DNA from: an uncultured Paracoccaceae bacterium
Lineage (GTDB): Bacteria > Pseudomonadota > Alphaproteobacteria > Rhodobacterales > Rhodobacteraceae
Assembly (NCBI GenBank): GCA_947311485.1
Contig: CAMZLM010000043.1
Location: 1-42,351 of the forward strand
Length of the DNA: 42,351 nt
Direction of reading: 5' to 3'
The notes below the pieces were generated by a model. That model saw only the letters and a program-made list of their open reading frames with translations, was not told the DNA's origin and ran no database searches. Positions 34,845 through 42,351 of the stretch are shown one piece after another. Position numbers and translations under genes: made by a program. Numbering within the stretch: the stretch's first letter is position 1; every line of letters begins with the position of its first letter.

Positions 34845-35237
34845 GTGACCAAATCGCGACCGTGAAAACATCGCCACTGTGGCGGTGCCGTCCGGCTTGT
34901 CGATAAACCGCACGGAAATATAATCCGGATACCGCATCAATGCGCTGCGCTGCACGTAGGTCAGCCACAACCCGTCAATGCTGCCTGCCAACAATTGCAC
35001 GTCGGGTTGTGCCTGTGCCATTGCATCAAAGGCCACCGCCAGCGTCCTTGCATCCATATCAAACACCGGCGCATTTTCTGGTTTCAATAAATACTGGTTC
35101 GGTTTCCCCGACAGAACAGCCGCCACAGGATCCACATGCCAGCGCGCCGCATCATCCCGCGCAAAACGCACCCACAACACGAATCCAAGCCCGAATGCCA
35201 CCAGAACCAACAGTAAATATTTCAAAACATCTCCCAT
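34770..35237 (-). CDS. DUF1499 domain membrane-anchored protein
   Basis: A 155-residue protein with one N-terminal transmembrane helix (about residues 5-22, YLLLVLVAFGLGFVLWV) and a DUF1499-type domain outside: NAPVFDMDARTLAVAFDAMA, then YVQRSALMRYPDYISVRFIDK, then AMFSRSRFGHSDLGVNQKRVDTWI. The function of DUF1499 is not established. The ATG at 35237 is preferred to a TTG 15 nt upstream. Its last 75 nt overlap, on the other strand, the end of the secreted-protein gene, so the two transcripts would be complementary at their 3' ends. It is 41 nt downstream of ispG in the same direction and may be co-transcribed. Confidence 0.82.
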   Translation of the reverse strand: MGDVLKYLLLVLVAFGLGFVLWVRFARDDAARWHVDPVAAVLSGKPNQYLLKPENAPVFDMDARTLAVAFDAMAQAQPDVQLLAGSIDGLWLTYVQRSALMRYPDYISVRFIDKPDGTATVAMFSRSRFGHSDLGVNQKRVDTWIKALGQKIVAR

Positions 35238-35278
35238 TTCGAATTCGTTCAAATATCCCCGCCGGAGGCATAAAAACT

Positions 35279-36403
35279 CTACTCGTTGTCGGTTTCCGCT
35301 TCGATCTGCGCGGCTTTTTGCTCGACCAACTCGACAATATGATCCACCATATCATAGTTTCCGAGCTTGTGATCCTTTTGCCCTGCCAGATAAACCATCC
35401 CCGTCGCCGCCCCTGCGCCGCCACCGGTGAAACCGACGTCGGTCATCAACGCTTCTCCCGGGCCATTCACCACACAACCGATAATCGACAGGCTGATCGG
35501 CGTATGGATATGGGCCAAACGGTCCTCCAGCGCGGACACGGTTTTGATCACATCAAACCCTTGCCGCGCACAGCTCGGGCAGGAAATAATATTGACTCCC
35601 CGATGACGCAGGCCAAGGGATTTGAGCATCTCGAACCCCATGCGCACCTCCTCTACCGGATCGGCAGAAAGCGACACGCGCAGGGTATCCCCCAACCCGT
35701 TCCACAACATATTTCCGATTCCGATTGACGATTTCACCGTGCCGGACATCAATCCACCGGCCTCGGTAATCCCCAAATGGAACGGTGCATCCGTTGCATC
35801 CGCCAACCCCTGATAGGCGGCAACTGTCATAAAAATATCCGATGCCTTTAGCGAAATCTTGAATTCGTGAAAGTCATTGTCCTGCAAAATCCGGATATGA
35901 TCCAACCCGCTTTCAACCATCGCATCCGGACAGGGTTCGCCGTATTTATCCAGAAGATGTTTTTCCAGAGACCCCGCATTCACCCCGATACGGATCGAAC
36001 AGCCGTTGTCCTTGGCCGCCTGAATCACATCGCGCACCCGCTCCGGCGAACCGATATTCCCGGGGTTGATCCGCAAACACGCAGCCCCCGCCTCCGCCGC
36101 CTCGATACCGCGTTTGTAGTGAAAATGGATATCTGCCACCAGCGGCACCGGACTTTCGCGCACGATTTCCGCGAATGCCGCTGTGGACTCCTCATCCGGA
36201 CAAGACACCCGCACAATATCGGCACCGGCCTCGGCGCAGGCCTGAATCTGTTCGATTGTGGCCTTGGCATCCGACGTTAACGTATTGGTCATGGTTTGCA
36301 CCGTGATCGGCGCATCCCCCCCGACAGGCACATTGCCCACGTGGATTTGACGGGTTTTACGGCGATAAATATTGCGCCACGGACGAATGGGATTCAGGGT
36401 CAT
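35279..36403 (-). CDS. ispG: 4-hydroxy-3-methylbut-2-enyl-diphosphate synthase (flavodoxin)
   Basis: A 374-residue [4Fe-4S] enzyme of the non-mevalonate isoprenoid pathway that reduces MEcPP to HMBPP. The TIM-barrel start is [26 protein letters not shown], and the cluster ligands lie in [13 protein letters not shown] (two cysteines) and [10 protein letters not shown] (third cysteine and the conserved glutamate). Length is typical of the bacterial form without the extra plant domain. It sits downstream of the RodZ-like gene with a 35-nt gap, an arrangement seen in many Proteobacteria. Confidence 0.96.
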   Translation of the reverse strand: MTLNPIRPWRNIYRRKTRQIHVGNVPVGGDAPITVQTMTNTLTSDAKATIEQIQACAEAGADIVRVSCPDEESTAAFAEIVRESPVPLVADIHFHYKRGIEAAEAGAACLRINPGNIGSPERVRDVIQAAKDNGCSIRIGVNAGSLEKHLLDKYGEPCPDAMVESGLDHIRILQDNDFHEFKISLKASDIFMTVAAYQGLADATDAPFHLGITEAGGLMSGTVKSSIGIGNMLWNGLGDTLRVSLSADPVEEVRMGFEMLKSLGLRHRGVNIISCPSCARQGFDVIKTVSALEDRLAHIHTPISLSIIGCVVNGPGEALMTDVGFTGGGAGAATGMVYLAGQKDHKLGNYDMVDHIVELVEQKAAQIEAETDNE

Positions 36404-36438
36404 GCGATCGGCTCTTGATTTGGGAGTGAGGCGAAGAA

Positions 36439-37626
36439 TTATTCTTGCGGAATATCGGCATCAATCTGCGCGGTATAGGAACCGGCGTCGCCGATAATCG
36501 GCGGGGCCAGTTCAAAGTTGAACACATCGTTCACCAGCGCCAGTTTGCTGGTGACAGCTTCGCGATCCAGCGACACATTGCGCACAACGCTGCCGCTGCG
36601 GGTCAATGGCCCGTAGGTGTTTTGCCCCACGTTCACGAAAACCGCACTGGCATTTCCCGCCCGCAACAGCGGCGGCACAACACCGTCCGGCAGGCGATAG
36701 CGCTCTCCGGCATTCAGGGTTTGTTCAAATAAAACCGACCCGTCAGGATAATAAATCCGGATCCAGGCCGGTTTTAACGCCACAATATCCATTGGCGGCG
36801 GGCCTTCTTTGATCACTTTGGGGGCTTCGGCCACCAACGTCGGCACAACATCCATTTCCCGAGAGGCAAAAGAACCCTGGGCATTGGGATCAATTGACAG
36901 GATCGGCCCGTCGCGGGCGATCAACTGGGGAACTTCCAATGCCTGGGGCCGGTAAAGTTGATCCAAGGACGTTGTCGGGGTCAACGCCCGGGGAGACCCG
37001 AAATCCGCTGCCCCGTTATCAAGCGCCGGCCCACCGGATGCCAGCACATCGGCTTGCGTAGACACTTCAGGCGTTTGGTTTACGGGGACAAATTGCACGC
37101 GCTGCACTTCTTGCAGAACGCTCCACCCGCCATAGCCCAAGCCCAGAACCAGAGCCAGCAACACGGCAATCGACCCGAAACCGGCAAATGACAAACGTTC
37201 CAGAATACCCACTGCGGGGGCAGAAATCGGCACGCGCGGATTGGTGATCGGGTCCAGATTGGTCTGGGCAATCGGGGTCTGCAAAAGCGACGCGGATTTG
37301 GACGCCAGCGATGGCGTGCCTTTCAGGTCTGCATGCACCCCGTTAAACCCGCTTTGTTCGCAAAAGCGAAAGAAGCATTCTTCGGGATCAAGGCCGAGAT
37401 ATCGCGCGTATGACCGTACGTAACCCGCGATAAAACCGGGGGTTTGAAACACGGACGGATCACAATTTTCGATGGCAGCGAGGTAAGTCGCCTTAATACG
37501 CAGATCGCGCTGAACGTCGAGCAGCGACTTGCCGAGCGTCGCCCGCTCGCCTCGCATTTCGTCGCCCAAAGTGACTTCGAACGTGTCAAAGCCCTTTGGT
37601 TTATGGCTACCCAAGCCTGTTTCCAT
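36439..37626 (-). CDS. RodZ-like helix-turn-helix membrane protein
   Basis: A 395-residue protein. An XRE-type cytoplasmic helix-turn-helix (about residues 15-90: [21 protein letters not shown] then [34 protein letters not shown]) is followed by a linker, a single transmembrane helix (about 148-170) and a periplasmic part ending in a DUF4115 domain (about 285-355). This is the architecture of RodZ, which anchors MreB for cell-shape control. The ATG at 37626 is preferred over a TTG 12 nt upstream, but both are possible. It precedes ispG on the same strand. Roles in elongasome assembly are inferred from architecture. Confidence 0.82.
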   Translation of the reverse strand: METGLGSHKPKGFDTFEVTLGDEMRGERATLGKSLLDVQRDLRIKATYLAAIENCDPSVFQTPGFIAGYVRSYARYLGLDPEECFFRFCEQSGFNGVHADLKGTPSLASKSASLLQTPIAQTNLDPITNPRVPISAPAVGILERLSFAGFGSIAVLLALVLGLGYGGWSVLQEVQRVQFVPVNQTPEVSTQADVLASGGPALDNGAADFGSPRALTPTTSLDQLYRPQALEVPQLIARDGPILSIDPNAQGSFASREMDVVPTLVAEAPKVIKEGPPPMDIVALKPAWIRIYYPDGSVLFEQTLNAGERYRLPDGVVPPLLRAGNASAVFVNVGQNTYGPLTRSGSVVRNVSLDREAVTSKLALVNDVFNFELAPPIIGDAGSYTAQIDADIPQE

Positions 37627-37746
37627 GGCGTTTGCCAAACCCTGCTAAATTGCCTCAAAATACCCGATTCGCTTATCGGCCTTGCTTAGTGACTTCTATA
37701 CCACACGCAAGCAGACTTGCGCACCCCTTTCAGGGTTTTTTAAAGG

Positions 37747-38970
37747 TTAACCTACCATATCTAGGCGGTTAAGCGCGCATTGCCTCCAAAGAGCATCCAG
37801 CGCATCCACCAAATCGTTCATCATTTTGTCGGAATGCACCGGCGACGGCGTGAAACGCAGGCGTTCGGTGCCACGCGGCACTGTCGGGAAATTGATTGGC
37901 TGCACGTAAATGCCGTAGTCTTCCAACAGCATATCCGACAGCATTTTGCATTTCACCGGATTGCCCACATGCACCGGCACGATGTGGCTGCCATGGTCAT
38001 CAATCGGCAGGCCAAGCGCCTTGAGCCGATCCTTCAGAACGCGGGCTTTTTCCTGTTGGGAATCACGCCGCGCCTGATCGGTTTTGACATGCCGAACCGA
38101 TGCCGCAGCCGCAGCCGCAACCGCCGGCGGCAAGGATGTGGTGAAAATGAAGCCCGGCGCATAGGAACGCACCGCATCGGCCATTTTTTCGCTGGTGGCG
38201 ATATAGCCGCCCATCACGCCAAAAGCCTTACCCAAAGTGCCGTTGATAATGTCGATCCGGTTCGACAGGCCATCGCGTTCGGCAACGCCCCCGCCGCGCG
38301 GGCCATACATGCCCACGGCATGGACCTCGTCGATATAGGTCAGCGCGTTGAATTCATCCGCCAGATCGCAAATGGCCCCGATCGGGCCAAAATCGCCATC
38401 CATCGAATAGATCGATTCAAATGCAATCAACTTGGGCGCGTCTTTGGGCAGGTCTTCCAGCAATTCACGCAGATGCGCCACATCGTTGTGACGGAAAATT
38501 TTCTTGCTGCAATTGCCGTGGCGGATGCCTTCGATCATCGAAGCATGGTTCAATTCATCCGACAGAATGGTCAGCCCCGGAAACAAACGCGGTAAAACCG
38601 ACAACGTCGCCTCGTTCGCGTTATAGGCCGAGGTAAACACAATCGCGCGTTCCTTGCTGTGCAGATCGGCGATTTCGGCTTCGAGTTCCTGATGGTAAAC
38701 TGTCGTTCCGGAAATATTGCGCGTGCCACCCGACCCGGCCCCGGCCGTATCAACGGCGGTTTTCATGGCCTCCAGCACAACCGGATGCTGGCCCATGCCC
38801 AGATAGTCATTGCCACACCAAACGGCGATTTCTTTCTGGCTGCCGTCAGGTTTGGTCCAGATTGCCGTCGGAAACTGTTGGTTTATCCGACGGATATTTT
38901 GAAAAACACGGTAGCGACCTTCTTCATGCAAAGAGGAGAGTGCTTCGTCGATTCGGGAATTATAGTCCAT
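37747..38970 (-). CDS. hemA: 5-aminolevulinate synthase
   Basis: A 407-residue PLP enzyme condensing glycine with succinyl-CoA to 5-aminolevulinate, the first step of haem synthesis in Alphaproteobacteria. The start [21 protein letters not shown], the glycine-rich [13 protein letters not shown], the [15 protein letters not shown] segment (PLP aspartate) and the lysine in [16 protein letters not shown] are diagnostic. The ATG at 38970 gives exactly the family length, with AGG upstream; the longer frame adds 23 unrelated residues. It is transcribed in the same direction as the upstream MarR gene with a 155-nt gap. I see no FnrL-type TTGAT-N4-ATCAA site in that gap. Confidence 0.97.
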   Translation of the reverse strand: MDYNSRIDEALSSLHEEGRYRVFQNIRRINQQFPTAIWTKPDGSQKEIAVWCGNDYLGMGQHPVVLEAMKTAVDTAGAGSGGTRNISGTTVYHQELEAEIADLHSKERAIVFTSAYNANEATLSVLPRLFPGLTILSDELNHASMIEGIRHGNCSKKIFRHNDVAHLRELLEDLPKDAPKLIAFESIYSMDGDFGPIGAICDLADEFNALTYIDEVHAVGMYGPRGGGVAERDGLSNRIDIINGTLGKAFGVMGGYIATSEKMADAVRSYAPGFIFTTSLPPAVAAAAAASVRHVKTDQARRDSQQEKARVLKDRLKALGLPIDDHGSHIVPVHVGNPVKCKMLSDMLLEDYGIYVQPINFPTVPRGTERLRFTPSPVHSDKMMNDLVDALDALWRQCALNRLDMVG

Positions 38971-39125
38971 TCTACCTGCGCCTTTCTCGTGTGAGTCACG
39001 CCCTTTTAAGGGGTTTTCAAACGAAACAACAGGTATCAAAACGCCGCAATGAAGATGAAATGCAAAAATTTTGGCCCGGTCACGTATTCTTGATGAAAAC
39101 CACGGCCAACAACAACCAAAACGGG

Positions 39126-39635
39126 TCAGTAAATATAGCGGATCTGGTCTGTCCAGTAGCGCTCCACACGCCGCAAAACCGAATTGATCGATTGCAGGCC
39201 AGCCTCGCCGATAACCTCTTTGCCGGCCATGCCTTGGACGTGGCGGCCAAACAGTTCTTCGACGATCACCCGGATATTGCGCCCCTTTTCCGTAAGGCGA
39301 ACCCGCACCGCCCGCCGGTCGATTTCACAGCGCTGATGATGCATATACCCGGCCTCGACCAGTTTTTTCAGATTATAGGACACATTGGACCCCTGATAGT
39401 AGCCACGGGATTTCAATTCCCCCGCCGTCACCTCGTTTTCGCCGATATTGAACAGCAACAAGGCCTGGACCGAATTGATATCCAGTAATCCCAGCCGTTC
39501 GAATTCATCCTTGATCACATCGAGCAACAGCCGGTGCAATCGTTCCACCATGGACAGGGTTTCCAGATAGGTCCCCAGAAAATCCGGACGCTGCCCCGCC
39601 GTACCCGTGGTTGGAACCGTTGAATGTATGCTCAT
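39126..39635 (-). CDS. MarR-family winged-helix regulator (LdtR-like)
   Basis: A 169-residue transcription regulator. The winged helix runs about residues 50-120, with [13 protein letters not shown], the recognition helix [15 protein letters not shown] and the wing [15 protein letters not shown]. The [20 protein letters not shown]-type segment places it with the LdtR/PetP-like MarR proteins of Alphaproteobacteria rather than with antibiotic-responsive MarR. GGAGA precedes the ATG. It is just upstream of hemA and downstream of sdhE on the same strand. Its targets are unknown; a palindrome at 40050-40069 and hemA are candidates by proximity. Confidence 0.85.
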   Translation of the reverse strand: MSIHSTVPTTGTAGQRPDFLGTYLETLSMVERLHRLLLDVIKDEFERLGLLDINSVQALLLFNIGENEVTAGELKSRGYYQGSNVSYNLKKLVEAGYMHHQRCEIDRRAVRVRLTEKGRNIRVIVEELFGRHVQGMAGKEVIGEAGLQSINSVLRRVERYWTDQIRYIY

Positions 39636-39721
39636 TTGTTTGTCTCCGCCATTACTGCTTGGGACAGTTTTGGCGGAAAAATCAGAACAACAGGTTAAGG
39701 GGGCAGGTTTTTTTATGCCAC

Positions 39722-39988
39722 TTAGTGCTGGATTTTATGCAAATAGGCAGAAACTTGCTCCAAAGCGGGCTTTAAATGCTCCGGGCCGGCCTGTGCACCC
39801 GTCACCCACAGGTAAAGGTCCTGATCGTTTTCATCCATCAGGGATTCGTGCAGGTCCAGCGCAGAATCATCCAGATCGGCCATCGCCGTATCGGCAAAAC
39901 CGCCCAGAATAATGTCCATTTCCTTCATGCCGCGCCGCCAGGACCGCATTTTGAGACGACGCAAACGGATTTCACGGGTTTCAGACAT
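39722..39988 (-). CDS. sdhE: FAD assembly factor SdhE (succinate dehydrogenase)
   Basis: An 88-residue DUF339/CptB protein, which helps attach FAD covalently to the succinate dehydrogenase flavoprotein. The conserved motif is RSWRRGMKEMDIILGGF, containing the RGMKEMD form of the family's RGxxE core, followed by the helical DLHESLMDENDQDLYLWVTG. The length fits. The ATG at 39988 with GGAG about 9 nt upstream starts the family sequence; the longer frame is an extension into the intergenic region. It lies upstream of the MarR gene with an 86-nt gap, and divergent from the aminotransferase gene. Confidence 0.93.
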   Translation of the reverse strand: MSETREIRLRRLKMRSWRRGMKEMDIILGGFADTAMADLDDSALDLHESLMDENDQDLYLWVTGAQAGPEHLKPALEQVSAYLHKIQH

Positions 39989-40049
39989 GGCAGGACTCCG
40001 GTTTGAATTCAGATCGGTAATGCCACGGCGGGGCGGCGGCCTCAAGTGT

Positions 40050-41329
<1,280 letters not shown>

Positions 41330-41384
41330 AGGCCGGAATTTGCTTTGTAGGGGCAGTTTATTGTCAAAGGGGATTACGTAGAAC

Positions 41385-41783
41385 ATGGCTGAAATCAACA
41401 CGTTGTTCTTTCGTGTGCGTGAAAACGGTGCTGCTGTTTATCGGGTCGATGCCGAAAACCGGCAACGGCGACTGGATATGCAGCAAATTGCCGTGGCCAA
41501 TGTGCGCAATGGCGATATCAAACCCCATGGCGATCAGGTCCCCACCGCAGCAGAGCGCAACGAAATCGATGCCTGGATGGTGGCACGGCGGAAGATGCTT
41601 GAAGAACGCCGCATTGACGATCTGCGCCGCACGTCCGATCACCTGAATATGACGGCCCAATGGGTGCAAACCAAGGCCACCGACGCCCAGATCGACATGT
41701 TCGCCGATGAATTGCTGATGGCAATGCACGACCTGCGCAACGTGATTGTCCGGCGCAAAGCCGACGCATTAATGGGCCGCTAA
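41385..41783 (+). CDS. Hypothetical protein, mostly alpha-helical
   Basis: A 132-residue protein I cannot assign. It has no signal peptide or membrane helix. The N-terminus (INTLFFRVRENGAAVYRVDAENRQRRLD) looks like a small beta-sheet domain, followed by helical segments rich in Arg and Glu (AERNEIDAWMVARRKMLEERRIDDLRR; LNMTAQWVQTKATD). It is co-oriented with and 55 nt downstream of the aminotransferase, and its composition matches its neighbours, so I expect a real gene. Function unknown. Confidence 0.7.
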   Translation: MAEINTLFFRVRENGAAVYRVDAENRQRRLDMQQIAVANVRNGDIKPHGDQVPTAAERNEIDAWMVARRKMLEERRIDDLRRTSDHLNMTAQWVQTKATDAQIDMFADELLMAMHDLRNVIVRRKADALMGR

Positions 41784-41843
41784 ACGGACGCTGCCCTCAG
41801 ATAATCCACTTATAACAACAAAAGAGACGAACACGAAGGCTGA

Positions 41844-42266
41844 TCAATTTTCCAGGAAATCATAAGCCTCAAGAACGACCTCGCATAAGCCGTCGAAAAA
41901 ACCTGCTGTGATGACATCGATCAAAGGGGCCTGTGCGTCATCTTGGCCTTGGTTGACCATAAACAACGGGGTTGCAAGGGCCAGCAATTCACGGTGACTT
42001 GCGCCTTTGCCGTGCTTTAACACGTTAACCGCCAGATAATACTGATAAACCCTGTTCGCCAGATCGGGCTTGCCCGCCTCTAACAACAACGCCTTCAACT
42101 TGCGCGAAAATGGCCCGCGCTTGAAATGATGCTGCATGCGGGCCTCGAACAAGGTAAACAAATCAACCGCCGCCGCCGCAACCTTGTCCGAATCCCCGCC
42201 GCCCAATCCCGCCACAACAACCCGAGCCGCCGCGACCGTTTCAACGATACCCTGTGATGTATCCAT
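41844..42266 (-). CDS. Hypothetical protein
   Basis: A 140-residue protein without recognised family, signal peptide or transmembrane helix. It is largely helical by inspection (SRKLKALLLEAGKPDLANRVYQYYLAVNVL). AGGAGAGTGAG lies just before the ATG at 42266, a strong start signal, and supports a real gene; the ORF extends 10 codons further upstream without a better start. It converges with the gene at 41385 (60-nt gap). Its promoter region at the window edge contains long G/C runs. Confidence 0.7.
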   Translation of the reverse strand: MDTSQGIVETVAAARVVVAGLGGGDSDKVAAAAVDLFTLFEARMQHHFKRGPFSRKLKALLLEAGKPDLANRVYQYYLAVNVLKHGKGASHRELLALATPLFMVNQGQDDAQAPLIDVITAGFFDGLCEVVLEAYDFLEN

Positions 42267-42285
42267 TCTCACTCTCCTTAAACTT

Positions 42286-42310
42286 CCCCCACCCATACGC
42301 TATGTGGGGG
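42286..42310. repeat. Inverted repeat with G/C runs at the window edge
   Basis: CCCCCAC (42286-42292) and GTGGGGG (42304-42310) are inverted around 11 nt, followed by further G runs (to about 42327). This lies about 20 nt upstream of the minus-strand gene start and may be a regulatory or structure-forming element. Sequence beyond the window is needed to interpret it. Confidence 0.3.
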
Positions 42311-42351
42311 GGAATGGAAGTGGGGGGGTGGTTTTGTTTTGCTCCCTATGC

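Noticed and set aside
37639-37746. Terminator for hemA
   Set aside because: Only a short GCAAG/CTTGC hairpin without a T-run is visible on the minus strand. I do not call it.
38971-39125. FnrL site upstream of hemA
   Set aside because: hemA is FnrL-controlled in Rhodobacter, so I looked for TTGAT-N4-ATCAA. Only isolated half-sites occur.

Overview
The window looks like a chromosomal segment of a marine-type alphaproteobacterium of the Rhodobacteraceae (Roseobacter/Rhodobacter group). The evidence is the sucC-sucD-sucA-sucB-lpd cluster, an F1-ATPase zeta-inhibitor (DUF1476) gene, a DUF4167 gene next to prmC/prfA, a 407-residue 5-aminolevulinate synthase (C4 haem pathway) beside a MarR-type regulator, and a DctD lacking the sigma-54 contact loop. 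Genus cannot be fixed from the sequence alone. There are no phage, IS, CRISPR or rRNA features; one tRNA is present. About 43 genes are supported, densely packed with many 1-14 nt overlaps.

Layout: 1-2080 holds a divergent purine-catabolism pair (8-oxoguanine deaminase-like and OHCU decarboxylase). 2280-12629 is a TCA/2-oxoglutarate dehydrogenase cluster whose enzyme genes are interleaved with accessory genes: a secreted protein between sucC and sucD, a 44-codon small ORF coupled to sucA, a membrane protein plus a VOC protein between sucB and lpd, and a TauE/SafE permease after lpd. 12630-12853 is non-coding and holds a possible structured RNA and a strong bidirectional terminator. 12854-15006 has the zeta inhibitor and purC-purS-purQ. 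15058-18154 is a dctBD two-component system, followed convergently by a DUF2235 hydrolase and tRNA-Gly(CCC). 19670-22117 is a three-gene lower homoprotocatechuate module (hpaG/H/I-like). 22125-24078 is pepA-holC. 24209-31632 is an envelope/biogenesis operon lptF-lptG-lptD-surA-pdxA-rsmA. 31748-34471 is prfA-prmC-DUF4167 (minus strand). 34548-39988 carries a small secreted protein, DUF1499, ispG, a RodZ-like protein, hemA, a MarR regulator and sdhE. 40127-42266 has an aspartate aminotransferase and two unidentified genes.

Functionally the window is mostly core metabolism. Succinyl-CoA sits at its centre: it is made by SucAB/Lpd, consumed by SucCD and by HemA, and succinate semialdehyde from the HpaI reaction can feed the same pool. 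DctBD probably senses C4-dicarboxylates and SdhE matures succinate dehydrogenase, so several separate operons here bear on C4 metabolism.

I did not find a complete new defence or mobile system. The observations most worth checking are the accessory genes and small ORF inside the TCA cluster, the 12-bp-arm palindrome pair upstream of sucC, the candidate structured RNA at 12715-12800, the sigma-54-loop-less DctD, and two promoters placed so close to the start codon that leaderless mRNAs are predicted (dctB and the secreted protein at 34548).
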